Part shown: piece by piece, positions 48,550 through 60,501 of the stretch
Layout: each line of letters begins with the position of its first letter
How positions within the stretch are numbered: position 1 is the stretch's first letter
Source: Gemmatimonas sp.
GTDB taxonomy: Bacteria > Gemmatimonadota > Gemmatimonadetes > Gemmatimonadales > Gemmatimonadaceae
Assembly (NCBI GenBank): GCA_011390885.1
Contig: JAABRO010000002.1
Coordinates: 62,001-126,000, forward strand
Length of the DNA stretch: 64,000 bases
Reading direction: 5' to 3'
Made by a program: the position numbers and the translations under genes
Notes under the pieces: generated by a model
Databases searched by the model: none
What the model saw: the letters and a program-made list of their open reading frames with translations, nothing else
What the model was told of the DNA's origin: nothing

Positions 48550-49536
48550 ATGTCCCAGCACTCCGCTGCGCCCGTTTCGGCGTTCCTGCGCCATCACTAC
48601 CGGCACTTCAACGCCGCTGCGCTGATCGATGCGGCGGATGGGTACATCCGCCATCTCGACAACGGCGGCCAGATGATGGTCACGCTGGCGGGCGCCATGA
48701 GCACCGCCGAGCTCGGCCTGTCCCTCGCCGAGATGATCCGGCAGGACAAGGTGCACGCGATCACGTGCACGGGCGCGAACCTCGAGGAGGACATCTACAA
48801 CCTCGTCGCGCACGATCACTACGAGCGCGTGCCGAACTACCGCGACCTCACGCCGCAGGACGAGCAGGCGCTGCTCGAGAAGCACTTCAATCGCGTCACC
48901 GACACCTGCATTCCCGAGGCGGAGGCGATCCGTCGCATCGAGAAGGCCGTGCTCGAAGAGTGGCAGGCGGCCGACCAGGCGGGGGAGCGCTACTTCCCGC
49001 ACGAGTTCATGTACCGCATCCTGCTGAGCGGCAAGCTCGAGGAGTACTACCAGATCGACCCGAAGAACTCGTGGATGCTGGCCGCCGCGCAGAAGAACCT
49101 GCCGATCATCGTGCCGGGCTGGGAAGACTCCACGACGGGCAACATCTTCGCGTCGCACGTGATCGACGGGAACATCAGGAACGTGCACACGGTGCGCAGC
49201 GGCATCGAGTACATGATCTACCTCGCCGAGCACTACACGAACGTCACGAAGGACACGTCGCTCGGCTTCTTCCAGATCGGCGGCGGCATCGCCGGCGACT
49301 TCCCGATCTGCGTGGTGCCCATGCTGCACCAGGACCTGCAGCGCACGGAGGTGCCGCTGTGGGGCTACTTCTGCCAGATCAGCGACAGCACCACGAGCTA
49401 CGGCTCGTACTCGGGTGCGGTGCCCAACGAGAAGATCACGTGGGGCAAGCTCGCGATCGAGACGCCGAAGTACATCATCGAGTCGGACGCATCGATCGTC
49501 GCGCCGCTCATCTTCGCGCTGGTGCTGGGGCAGTAG
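48550..49536 (+). CDS. Deoxyhypusine synthase-like protein
   Basis: A 328-aa NAD-dependent aminobutyl-transfer enzyme fold. The catalytic lysine region is present: NEKITWGKLAIETPKYIIES matches the SWGK block of eukaryotic deoxyhypusine synthase, and SDSTTSYGSYSGAVP precedes it. NAD-site blocks TLAGAMSTAELGLSLAEMIR, ITCTGANLEEDIYN and FFQIGGGIAGDF are also seen. Bacteria lack eIF5A, so the partner substrate cannot be that protein; known bacterial relatives make homospermidine or related polyamines. That function is inference. Its 3' end overlaps the convergent LysM gene by 29 bases. Confidence 0.88.
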   Translation: MSQHSAAPVSAFLRHHYRHFNAAALIDAADGYIRHLDNGGQMMVTLAGAMSTAELGLSLAEMIRQDKVHAITCTGANLEEDIYNLVAHDHYERVPNYRDLTPQDEQALLEKHFNRVTDTCIPEAEAIRRIEKAVLEEWQAADQAGERYFPHEFMYRILLSGKLEEYYQIDPKNSWMLAAAQKNLPIIVPGWEDSTTGNIFASHVIDGNIRNVHTVRSGIEYMIYLAEHYTNVTKDTSLGFFQIGGGIAGDFPICVVPMLHQDLQRTEVPLWGYFCQISDSTTSYGSYSGAVPNEKITWGKLAIETPKYIIESDASIVAPLIFALVLGQ

Positions 49537-50386
49537 GGAGCACGGAGTCGTCGGGCACGGGCGCTGGCGGCGCTTCCGGCACCCGGAGGCGCTGTCCGGC
49601 CCGCACGTCGTCGTCGCGCAGCCCGTTCAACTGACGCAGCACGTCCACCTGCGTGCCGTACTGCCGCGCGATGGAGGTGAGCGTTTCGTTGCGCCGCACG
49701 ACATGCGTGGTGTAGCGCTCTGGGGACGTGCGCGGCACGTCGGCACGGCCGAGGCGTTCCGCATCCTCGCGCAGTCGCCGGCGCGCGTCAGCCGCGACCG
49801 CGCGCACGGCGGTGGCCTCCGTGAGCGAGGCCAGCTGGTACGACACCGCCCGATTCGGCGTGCGGAGCCGCACTGTGGCCCCATCGTCGTTCGGCACGGC
49901 GTCCATCGAGAAGGCCGATTCGTAGGGCCACGTCTCGAGGTAGAGGTCGCGCGGGCCGGGGTCGTGCGGGCGCAGCAGCGTGAGCGGGGCCGCGCCCACG
50001 TACAGCACCCGGCGGTCGGTTGCGACCAGCAGCCCGTGCGAGAGCCGCCAGAGATCGGAGGGGCGTCGCTGCGAGGCGAAGGTGCGGGCGAACACGCGCT
50101 CGTCGGGGTCGAGCAGGGCGCTGACTTCGCGCTCGGCGGTGGCCCGAGCGATGCGGCGCGTGCCGATCGGGGAGAGCACCACCAGCGCGGCCGTGCCCGC
50201 CACCACCGCCGCCAGCACGGAGGCGCGACTCAGGGCCAGGGCGAGGCGTCGCGATCGACTACCTTCGGGGGCCACCGTCGGTTCGGGGGGCCACGGGCGC
50301 GGCGACGGCGCGGGAGGCAGCACGTCGTCGGACTCGCCGTGGTCGAACGCGGCGGGAGGTCGCGGGCCGTTCGGGTCGGGCACCAT
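49508..50386 (-). CDS. LysM-domain membrane protein
   Basis: A 292-aa protein with a Pro-rich cytoplasmic N-terminus (~1-45) and one TM segment near 55-75 (ASVLAAVVAGTAALVVLS). An exported beta-rich part follows, and a C-terminal LysM domain lies near 225-270 (THVVRRNETLTSIARQYGTQ, then VLRQLNGLRDDDVRAGQRLR). LysM binds peptidoglycan glycan strands, so it is probably a cell-wall-tethered inner-membrane protein. The middle domain is not recognised. It overlaps the end of the deoxyhypusine-synthase-like gene and is divergent from the small membrane protein gene, 88 bases away. Confidence 0.82.
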   Translation of the reverse strand: MVPDPNGPRPPAAFDHGESDDVLPPAPSPRPWPPEPTVAPEGSRSRRLALALSRASVLAAVVAGTAALVVLSPIGTRRIARATAEREVSALLDPDERVFARTFASQRRPSDLWRLSHGLLVATDRRVLYVGAAPLTLLRPHDPGPRDLYLETWPYESAFSMDAVPNDDGATVRLRTPNRAVSYQLASLTEATAVRAVAADARRRLREDAERLGRADVPRTSPERYTTHVVRRNETLTSIARQYGTQVDVLRQLNGLRDDDVRAGQRLRVPEAPPAPVPDDSVLPTAPAPARR

Positions 50387-50473
50387 GCCGAAAGCTGCGC
50401 GACCGGCCCGTCCGATGAAAGCACACCGTGGCAGTTCCAGCAGGACCAGTACTTCACCACCTGTCGTCTTCCC

Positions 50474-50968
50474 ATGATCCCGCGTTCACGACTGTCGCTG
50501 CTCGGACTTCGACTGCTGGTCACGGGTGTGGTCGGCATGGCGGCCGCGTACGCGAGCGCCTTCGTCGATCCGCCGGTCGCGTGCATCGGGCCGTGGCTCA
50601 TGGCGGTGATGGTGCCGCTCACGATGGTGGCCACCCTGCTGCTTGGCGCCGTGCGTTCGGGGCGGCCGTCCCGCGCGCTGGTGCTCGCCTTCGCCGTGGT
50701 GTTCACGATCGTCGCGGGCGGTTTTCTGCTCGCGCTCGCCCTGCCCGTGGAGTCGGTCGACGCGCCGCTCGTGGCTGGTCTGCCGCTCCGCGCGGCCATC
50801 ATCCTGCTCGGGGTCGGGGTGCTGCCGCTCTTCCTGCTGCCGCTCGTGTACGCCGCGACGTTCGATGCCGTCACGCTCGACGAGGGTGACCTCGAGCGCG
50901 TGCGGCAGGCACGTCGCGTGCGCCCCGACGCACCGGGGCAAGGTCCGGACGGCGGAGCGGCGCGGTGA
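50474..50968 (+). CDS. Small membrane protein next to the SSS symporter
   Basis: Inner-membrane protein of 164 aa with about four hydrophobic segments: ~7-29, 38-60, 67-90 (ALVLAFAVVFTIVAGGFLLA) and 96-120. A charged C-terminal tail follows (LDEGDLERVRQARRVRPD). Its stop overlaps the GTG start of the SSS symporter (GTGA), so the two are coupled. Some SSS transporters have a small accessory subunit (DUF4212), but that is shorter and this sequence does not clearly match it. It begins the plus-strand run of eleven genes. Confidence 0.72.
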   Translation: MIPRSRLSLLGLRLLVTGVVGMAAAYASAFVDPPVACIGPWLMAVMVPLTMVATLLLGAVRSGRPSRALVLAFAVVFTIVAGGFLLALALPVESVDAPLVAGLPLRAAIILLGVGVLPLFLLPLVYAATFDAVTLDEGDLERVRQARRVRPDAPGQGPDGGAAR

Positions 50969-52488
50969 TCGGGCCGCTGCTGCTGAGTTTGCTGCTGCAG
51001 TCAGCCGCCCTGCCCGTGCTGCGACAGCCGGTCATCGTGGGCGTGGCGCTCGCCTACTTCGCTGTCGTGGCGGCCATCGGCGTGTTCGCCTCGCGGCGCA
51101 CGCGCACCGTCGACGACTTCTTCGTGGCCGGCCGCGGACTCGGCCTGTTCACGCTCGCGATCGCCGCGATGGCGTCCACGCTGTCGGGTTTCGCGTTCAT
51201 CGGAGGGCCGGGCCTCGTGTACAGCATCGGGCTGGGCGCCGTGTTCATCGTGCTTCCGGCCGCGCTCACGAACTCCATGGGCGCCTGGGTCATGGCCAAG
51301 CGATTGCGCCTGCTCGCGGAGGTGCGCGAGATGCTCACGGTGCCCGATGCGCTGGCGGCGCGCTACGACTCACGGCTGGTGCAGGGGCTGGCCGCGGTCG
51401 CGATGCTCGTGGCGGTGGTCGGGTACATGGCCACGAACTTCCTCGCCCTCGGCCTCGTCATCGACGCGATCTTCGGCACGGGCCGCGCACCGGCAATCTG
51501 GATCGGCACGGCGATCGTGCTCGCCTATTCGGTGTCGGGCGGCATCCTGGCCGGCATCTGGAACGACGTGTTCCAGGGGGCGCTCATGGCCGTGGCGAGC
51601 GTGCTCGTGTTCTGGTTCGCGCTCGAGGCCGGCGGCGGCATGGCCGAAATCTCCCGCACGCTCCTGGCGAGCGAGCCGGAGGTGCTCGGGCCGTGGGGGC
51701 GGCTCTCGCCGCTGGCGGCGCTCTCGTTCTTCTTCGTGTTCGGCATGGGCGCGCTTGGGCAGCCGCACGTGCTGCACAAGTTCTTCATGCTGCGCGATCC
51801 GCGGCAGCTGAAGTGGTACCCGCTGCTCATGACGGCGGCGCTCTTCGTGACGCTGCTGCTGTTCGTTGGCGTGGGCGTGGCCATGCGCGCGCTGGTGGCG
51901 AGCGGCGCCACGCCCGCCCTCGTCTCGCCGGACGACGCCACCCCGGCGTTTCTGCTGCAGTTCACACCGGCGCCGCTCGCGGCACTCGTGTTCGCCAGCG
52001 TGGCGGCCGCGATCATGAGCACGGTGAACTCGTTCATGAGCATCGGCGCGGCGGCGTGCACGCACGATCTGCCGGTCGCGTTCGGGCGACGGCTGGCCAA
52101 TGAGCTGCGATGGGGGCGCGCCTGGACCGTCGTGCTCACCGTGGTGGCCGCGGCGGTGGCGCAGGCGTCGGGCACGCTCGTGGCCTTTCTCGGCATCTTC
52201 GGCTGGGGGCTCTTCGCCTCCACCCTCGTGCCGGCGCTGGCCATCGGCCTGAACTGGACCGGGGCGACGCGTGCCGGTGCGGTTGCTTCCATCGGCACCG
52301 GGCTGCTCACTACGCTCTCGCTCGAAACGCTCGCGTACGTCAAGCTCTTTACCTTTCCGGCCGGCGTGACCGCGTCGGCGATCGCCCTGGTCGCGTCGTT
52401 GCTCGTGTTCTTCATCGTGTCGTGGCTCACGCGCGCGACTGCGTGCACAACCCTGGCGCCCGACGTGCGCGCCGTCATGGAGGTCTGA
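50965..52488 (+). CDS. SSS-family sodium:solute symporter (acetate/pyruvate type)
   Basis: Inner-membrane symporter of 507 aa with 13-14 TM segments. Family blocks are RTRTVDDFFVAGRGLGLFTL near residue 50, AMASTLSGFAFIGGPGLVYS, VPDALAARYDSRLVQGLA, GQPHVLHKFFMLRDPRQLKW near 275 and AAAIMSTVNSFMSIGAAACT near 350. The conserved pattern resembles cation-acetate symporters (ActP) and related monocarboxylate carriers. The GTG start at 50965 overlaps the small membrane gene. Downstream genes activate CoA esters and acetoacetate, so import of an organic acid or acetoacetate-like substrate is plausible but inferred. Confidence 0.9.
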   Translation: MIGPLLLSLLLQSAALPVLRQPVIVGVALAYFAVVAAIGVFASRRTRTVDDFFVAGRGLGLFTLAIAAMASTLSGFAFIGGPGLVYSIGLGAVFIVLPAALTNSMGAWVMAKRLRLLAEVREMLTVPDALAARYDSRLVQGLAAVAMLVAVVGYMATNFLALGLVIDAIFGTGRAPAIWIGTAIVLAYSVSGGILAGIWNDVFQGALMAVASVLVFWFALEAGGGMAEISRTLLASEPEVLGPWGRLSPLAALSFFFVFGMGALGQPHVLHKFFMLRDPRQLKWYPLLMTAALFVTLLLFVGVGVAMRALVASGATPALVSPDDATPAFLLQFTPAPLAALVFASVAAAIMSTVNSFMSIGAAACTHDLPVAFGRRLANELRWGRAWTVVLTVVAAAVAQASGTLVAFLGIFGWGLFASTLVPALAIGLNWTGATRAGAVASIGTGLLTTLSLETLAYVKLFTFPAGVTASAIALVASLLVFFIVSWLTRATACTTLAPDVRAVMEV

Positions 52489-52490
52489 GC

Positions 52491-52925
52491 ATGGAGTTCG
52501 ATCGCCTCGCCCCTGGTGACGCCTCGGAGTTCCGCAGGACGGTGACCGAGACCGACGTGGAGCTCTATGCAGGCATCACGGGCGACTTCAATCCGGTGCA
52601 CATGGACGCCGTGGCCGCCGCGAGCGGTCCGTTCGGCGGACGCATCGCGCACGGCATGCTCACGGCCGGGTTGATCTCGGCCGCCATGGCGAACGGCGTG
52701 CCGGGGCCCGGCTGCGTCTATCTTTCGCAGTCGCTCGCGTTCAAGCTGCCGGTGCGCATCGGTGACACCATCGTGGCGCGCGTGGAGGTGCTCGAAGTCA
52801 AGCCGCGCACGCGCCGCGTGCGCCTCGCCACGGTGTGCCGCAATCAGGATGGTGCCGTGGTGCTCGAGGGCGAGGCGATGGTGCTGGTGCCGGCACCGCC
52901 GGCCGCGCCAGAGTCCACCGACTGA
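52491..52925 (+). CDS. MaoC-like (R)-specific enoyl-CoA hydratase
   Basis: Hot-dog-fold hydratase of 144 aa, PhaJ type. The hydratase-2 motif YAGITGDFNPVHMD supplies the Asp/His catalytic pair, followed by FGGRIAHGMLTAGLISAAMA. Such enzymes hydrate enoyl-CoA to (R)-3-hydroxyacyl-CoA for PHA synthesis or fatty-acid oxidation. It starts two bases after the symporter stop and is followed 11 bases on by an acyl-CoA synthetase. Confidence 0.9.
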   Translation: MEFDRLAPGDASEFRRTVTETDVELYAGITGDFNPVHMDAVAAASGPFGGRIAHGMLTAGLISAAMANGVPGPGCVYLSQSLAFKLPVRIGDTIVARVEVLEVKPRTRRVRLATVCRNQDGAVVLEGEAMVLVPAPPAAPESTD

Positions 52926-52936
52926 GCCGCGCGCGC

Positions 52937-54523
52937 ATGTCGCAGGCGCAACGGCCGGCCACCGAGGTGTCCCGGTTCGACCCGATCGCGTGGTGGGCGG
53001 CGCATGATCCGGGGCGCGTCGCGCTGGTCGAGGCGATGAGCGGTCGCACGTGGAGCTACGCGGCCCTGCACGCACTCGCCGACCGCTGGTGCGCAGCACT
53101 CGCGCGGATCGGCGTGGAGAGTGGCGACCGCATCGCGCTGCTGGCCCGCAATCGGGTCGAGCATCTCGTGCTGTTGGCGGCGTGCACCCGATCGGGCAGC
53201 ACGCTCGTCCCGCTGAACTGGCGCTTGGCGGCCCCCGAACTCGCGCGCGTGCTGGCCGATGCGCGCCCGCGTGTGCTGCTCGTCACCGAGGCCTTCTCCG
53301 CGCTGGCCGACGACGCCGCGCGCCAGGCAGGGATGGCCGACGTCCAGTGCTGCGAGCTCGACCGCGACGGGCCGCGTGTGCTCGCGATGGCGGGCGAGCA
53401 CGCGGTGCTCTCGCGCGACGCGGACCGCATCGCCGCCGCCCCGGCGATGCTGCTCTACACCTCCGGCAGCACCGGTTCCCCCAAGGGCGTGATCGTGCCG
53501 CATCGTCAGCTGCACTGGAACGCGGCGGCTACCATTGCCGGCTGGGAGCTCTCGTCGCGCGATGTCGGCGTGGTGGCATCGCCGCTCTTCCATACCGCGG
53601 GCTGGGGCGTGTTCGCGCTGCCGCTGCTCGCGGCCGGCGGACGTCTCGTGCTCTTCGACGCCTTCGAACCGGACGCGGTGATGACGGGACTGCACACGTA
53701 CGCCGTGACCGTGTGCTTCGGCGTGCCTACGCAGTACGACCTGCTGCGCACGGCGGCCTCGTGGGGACGGCCGCTGCCTGCGCTGCGCTGGATGCTCTCC
53801 GGTGGCGCGCCGTGTCCGCGTCGCCTGCACGACGCCGTGGTCGAGGTGGGCTACCCGTTTCGCGAGGGGTACGGGCTTACCGAGTGCGGTCCCAACTGCT
53901 TCACCACCACGGACGCCATCGCGCACTCGCGGCCGGGGAGCGTGGGGCATCTCATGCCGCACCTCGAGGCGCGGCTCGTAGGCGACGACGGCCGGCCGGT
54001 GCCCCCCGGCACGGTGGGTGACCTCGAGTTGCGCGGCCCGCAGCTGTTCGACGGGTATTTCGACAACGCCGAGCGCACCGCGGAGGCGCTCACCGCCGAT
54101 GGCTGGCTGCGCACCGGCGACCTCGCCATGCGCGATCCCGACGGCATCTGGGCCATCAGTGGGCGTCGCAAGGAGATGTACATCACCGGCGGCGAGAACG
54201 TCTTTCCCGGCGAAGTCGAGAACGCGCTGCTGCTCTGCCGCGGTGTGAGACAGGCGGCCGTCGTCGCGCTGCCCGACACGCAGTGGGGGGAGGTGGGCGG
54301 TGCGGTCGTCGTGCCCGCGACCGGACACGGAGCGCTCACCGAGCACACCCTGCTCGCCGAGCTCCGCCAGCGGCTCGCCGGCTACAAGGTGCCGCGGGTC
54401 GTGCGCTTCGCCGACGCGCTGCCCACGCTCGGCACCGGCAAGGTGGACCGTCAGGCGGTGACGGCACTGCTCGCGGCCCACGCGGACGAGGCCCGCGGCT
54501 CTGGTGCCGAGCCGTCGCATTGA
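52937..54523 (+). CDS. Acyl-CoA synthetase (AMP-forming)
   Basis: Adenylate-forming ligase of 528 aa that activates a fatty or aromatic acid with CoA. ANL motifs: LLYTSGSTGSPKGVIVPHRQ (A3) near residue 175, FREGYGLTECGPNCFTTT (A5), DGWLRTGDLAMRDPDG (A7), SGRRKEMYITGGENVFPGEV (A8) and the catalytic Lys in LGTGKVDRQAVTAL. The ATG at 52937 gives MSQAQRPATEV. The substrate is not predictable. It sits between the MaoC hydratase and a small gene, in the same operon. Confidence 0.92.
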   Translation: MSQAQRPATEVSRFDPIAWWAAHDPGRVALVEAMSGRTWSYAALHALADRWCAALARIGVESGDRIALLARNRVEHLVLLAACTRSGSTLVPLNWRLAAPELARVLADARPRVLLVTEAFSALADDAARQAGMADVQCCELDRDGPRVLAMAGEHAVLSRDADRIAAAPAMLLYTSGSTGSPKGVIVPHRQLHWNAAATIAGWELSSRDVGVVASPLFHTAGWGVFALPLLAAGGRLVLFDAFEPDAVMTGLHTYAVTVCFGVPTQYDLLRTAASWGRPLPALRWMLSGGAPCPRRLHDAVVEVGYPFREGYGLTECGPNCFTTTDAIAHSRPGSVGHLMPHLEARLVGDDGRPVPPGTVGDLELRGPQLFDGYFDNAERTAEALTADGWLRTGDLAMRDPDGIWAISGRRKEMYITGGENVFPGEVENALLLCRGVRQAAVVALPDTQWGEVGGAVVVPATGHGALTEHTLLAELRQRLAGYKVPRVVRFADALPTLGTGKVDRQAVTALLAAHADEARGSGAEPSH

Positions 54524-54538
54524 CGAGGATTCGGCATC

Positions 54539-54822
54539 ATGCCTTCCTCCCCCCGTCGCGCTTCGCGCGCTGCCGCTGACCGGTCGATGCCGCGGACTGC
54601 AGCGGCCGTGCAGATCGATCTGTTCCCCGAGCGGCCCACCGTCGAGCGGCTGGACCCGCGCGCGAACGTGGGGCCACGCACCGGGGTGGAGGCGCTGGTG
54701 CGCGTGCGGCTGCGGGCCACGGAGTCGCCGCACCTCGTCTTCCACGATCGGCACGGCTGGTACTGCGAGGCACACGGGCCGACGTGTCCGGCGGTGGCGG
54801 TGGCCCGCGCCGAGGAGCCCGC

Positions 54823-54826
<4 letters not shown>
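54539..54826 (+). CDS. Small hypothetical protein between two CoA ligases, 95 aa
   Basis: Arg/Pro-rich small protein (MPSSPRRASRAAADRSMPRT, then AAVQIDLFPERPTVERLDPR) with a C-terminal part that looks folded (HLVFHDRHGWYCEAHGPTCP) and contains two Cys and three His, a possible metal site. A GAGG lies ten bases upstream of the ATG. Its stop overlaps the GTG start of aacS (GTGA), which supports it as a real, coupled gene. No family is recognised. Confidence 0.7.
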
Positions 54827-58079
<3,253 letters not shown>

Positions 58080-58094
58080 CCGGACACGGCGCGC

Positions 58095-59288
58095 ATGCCT
58101 CTCTACCACACGCTCGGCTCCATCCCGCGCAAGCGGCACATCGTGTTCCGTCGACCCGACGGCGGCCTGTACGCCGAAGAGCTGATGGGGCACGAAGGGT
58201 TCGTCGGCACCTCGTCGCTGTTGTATCACGTGCACCCGCCCACCACGGTGCTGCGGGCGCGCAAGGTGTGCGACATTCGCTGGGAGGCCGACGAGGACAC
58301 CTCGCTGCGCCACCGGCACTTCCGCACCGCGCAGGCGACCAGGGGCGGCTCGGCCACGCTCTCGCGCATCCCGCTGCTCTTCAACAGCGACATCGGCATG
58401 CTGTACGTGGAGCCGGACCGCATCGATACGCACTTCTACCGCAACTCGCAGGCGGACGAGGTCGTGTACGTGTGCGAGGGGCAGGGCGTGCTGGAGTCGG
58501 TGTTCGGCGACCTGCCGTACCGGAGCGGCGACTACGTCGTGATCCACCGCAACATCACGCACCGCTGGCGTCACGACCTCGACGCCGGCCCGACGAAGCT
58601 GCTCGTGATGGAGAGCCGCGGGCACGTGCGCATTCCGTCGCGCTACCGCAACGACGTGGGGCAGATGCTGGAGGGCGCGCCCTACTCGGAGCGCGACATC
58701 CGCCGGCCGCAGTTCGCCGAGCCGAAGGACGAGCGTGGCGAGTTCCCCATCTACGTGAAGCAGTACGACGCGATCAACGAGCTGGTGCTCGACCACCATC
58801 CGTTCGACGTGGTGGGGTGGGATGGGCACTTCTATCCGTGGGCGTTCAGCATTCACGACTTCGAGCCGATCGTGGGCCGCATCCACCAGCCGCCGCCGGT
58901 GCACCAGACCTTCGCCGGCGACGGGTTCGTGATCTGCTCGTTCTGCCCGCGGCCGTACGACTTCGATCCCCAGGCGATTCCTGCGCCGTACAACCACAGC
59001 AACGTGGACTCCGACGAGGTGCTCTTCTACGCCTCGAGCGAGTTCATGAGCCGCAAGGGCATCGAGTACGGCTCCATCACGCACCACCCGGACGGCCTGC
59101 CGCACGGGCCGCATCCGGGGCGCGCGGAAGCGTCCATTGGTGCCACGCACACCAACGAGCTGGCGGTCATGATGGACTCGTTCCGGCCGCTCAAGGTGGC
59201 GAAGGCCGCGTGCGCGATCGAGGATGCGGCGTACCATCAGAGCTGGCTCGACACGCAGCACGCCGCGTTCAATCCGCCCACCAGCTGA
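58095..59288 (+). CDS. hmgA: Homogentisate 1,2-dioxygenase
   Basis: Fe(II) ring-cleavage enzyme of 397 aa, homogentisate to maleylacetoacetate. It starts MPLYHTLGSIPRKRHIVFRR, the bacterial HmgA N-terminus. The cupin-like iron-site blocks are QVADEVVYVCEGQG-type (NSQADEVVYVCEGQGVLESV near residue 118), GDYVVIHRNITHRWRHDL, and in the C-terminal part YNHSNVDSDEVLFYASSEF with the His and Glu ligand candidates. It is directly downstream of hppD. Maleylacetoacetate isomerase and fumarylacetoacetase genes are not in the window. Confidence 0.95.
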   Translation: MPLYHTLGSIPRKRHIVFRRPDGGLYAEELMGHEGFVGTSSLLYHVHPPTTVLRARKVCDIRWEADEDTSLRHRHFRTAQATRGGSATLSRIPLLFNSDIGMLYVEPDRIDTHFYRNSQADEVVYVCEGQGVLESVFGDLPYRSGDYVVIHRNITHRWRHDLDAGPTKLLVMESRGHVRIPSRYRNDVGQMLEGAPYSERDIRRPQFAEPKDERGEFPIYVKQYDAINELVLDHHPFDVVGWDGHFYPWAFSIHDFEPIVGRIHQPPPVHQTFAGDGFVICSFCPRPYDFDPQAIPAPYNHSNVDSDEVLFYASSEFMSRKGIEYGSITHHPDGLPHGPHPGRAEASIGATHTNELAVMMDSFRPLKVAKAACAIEDAAYHQSWLDTQHAAFNPPTS

Positions 59289-59301
59289 GGAGCGGGCGTT
59301 C

Positions 59302-60501
59302 ATGCCGCGATTTTCCGCGCGCCTCGGCGCGCTCCCGCCGTATCCGCTGGCGCACATTCCGGCGCGCAAGCGCGCCCTGCTGGCCGCGGGGGTGGACGTG
59401 ATCGACCTCGGGGCCGGCGATGCGGACCTCGCACCACCCGCCGAGGCGATCGAGGCGCTGCAGCGCGCCGTGACCGAGCCGGCCATGCATCGCTACGGCT
59501 TCGGCATGGGCCACGTGCCGTACCGCGAGGCGATCGCGGCGTACATGCACGAACGATTCGGGGTGCCCGTCGATCCGGTCACGGAGGTCGTGCCGCTGCT
59601 CGGCAGCAAGGAGGGGCTCGCGCACGTCGCCTCCGCCTTCCTGCAGCCCGGTGACGTGGCCGTGCTTCCCGATCCGGCATACGCCGCGTACCAGGGCGGC
59701 ACGCTGCTCGCCGACGCCGAGCCGCACATCGTGCGGCTCGAGGCCCGCTGCGACTTCCTGATCGAACTCGAGGCGCTGCCAGACGCGGTGCTCGAACGCA
59801 CGCGGGTCGTGTACCTCAACTACCCGAACAACCCCACGGGCGCGATCGCGCCGCGCGACTATCTCGAGCGCACCGTGCGCACCTGCGTGGAACGCGACAT
59901 CCTGCTCGTGTTCGACAACGCCTACGCCGAGTTCGGATTCGACGGCTACGTGCCGCCGAGCATCTTCGAGATCGACGGCGCACGCGACGTGGCCATCGAG
60001 TTCCACTCGCTCTCGAAGACGTTCAACATGACCGGGTGGCGGAGCGGCTGGGCGGTGGCGCGACCCCAGATCGCCGGTGCGCTCGCCAAGGTGAAGAGCT
60101 TCATCGACACCGGCACCTTCCTGCCGATCCAGGTGGCGGGCGCCGCCGCGTTGCAGGCGCGTGCGTCCTTCGTGCCGGGCAACCTCGCGGTGTTCCGCGA
60201 GCGGCGCGATGCGGCCGTCGCCGCATTCGCCGACGCCGGCTTCGCCGTCGAGTCGCCGCGCTCCACGATGTACCTCTGGATTCCGCTGCCCGAGGGAATG
60301 TCGAGCGCCGCGTTCGCCGACCGCCTGCGTGAGGAGGCCGGCGTGATCGTGATGCCCGGCGTCGGGTTCGGCGCGGGCGGCGAGGGATACTTTCGGGTGT
60401 CGTTCATCCAGTCGCCGGAGCGCACGCGTGAAGCGGCGCGTCGCGCTGGTGCGGTGCTCGCGGCCATGCAGGCGCCGGTGATCGCGGCGGGCGCGGCATG
60501 A
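59302..60501 (+). CDS. Class I/II PLP aminotransferase, probably aromatic
   Basis: Aminotransferase of 399 aa. The PLP-Lys is in FHSLSKTFNMTGWRSGWAVA near residue 238. YLNYPNNPTGAI (substrate-site Asn/Pro loop) and VFDNAYAEFGFDG (PLP Asp/Tyr) are also seen, as in DapL/AAT I-fold enzymes. GAGGAG precedes the ATG. Placed directly behind hppD and hmgA, it is best explained as the tyrosine aminotransferase producing 4-hydroxyphenylpyruvate. By sequence alone an LL-diaminopimelate-type enzyme is also possible. It overlaps the GHL10 gene by four bases. Confidence 0.9.
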   Translation: MPRFSARLGALPPYPLAHIPARKRALLAAGVDVIDLGAGDADLAPPAEAIEALQRAVTEPAMHRYGFGMGHVPYREAIAAYMHERFGVPVDPVTEVVPLLGSKEGLAHVASAFLQPGDVAVLPDPAYAAYQGGTLLADAEPHIVRLEARCDFLIELEALPDAVLERTRVVYLNYPNNPTGAIAPRDYLERTVRTCVERDILLVFDNAYAEFGFDGYVPPSIFEIDGARDVAIEFHSLSKTFNMTGWRSGWAVARPQIAGALAKVKSFIDTGTFLPIQVAGAAALQARASFVPGNLAVFRERRDAAVAAFADAGFAVESPRSTMYLWIPLPEGMSSAAFADRLREEAGVIVMPGVGFGAGGEGYFRVSFIQSPERTREAARRAGAVLAAMQAPVIAAGAA

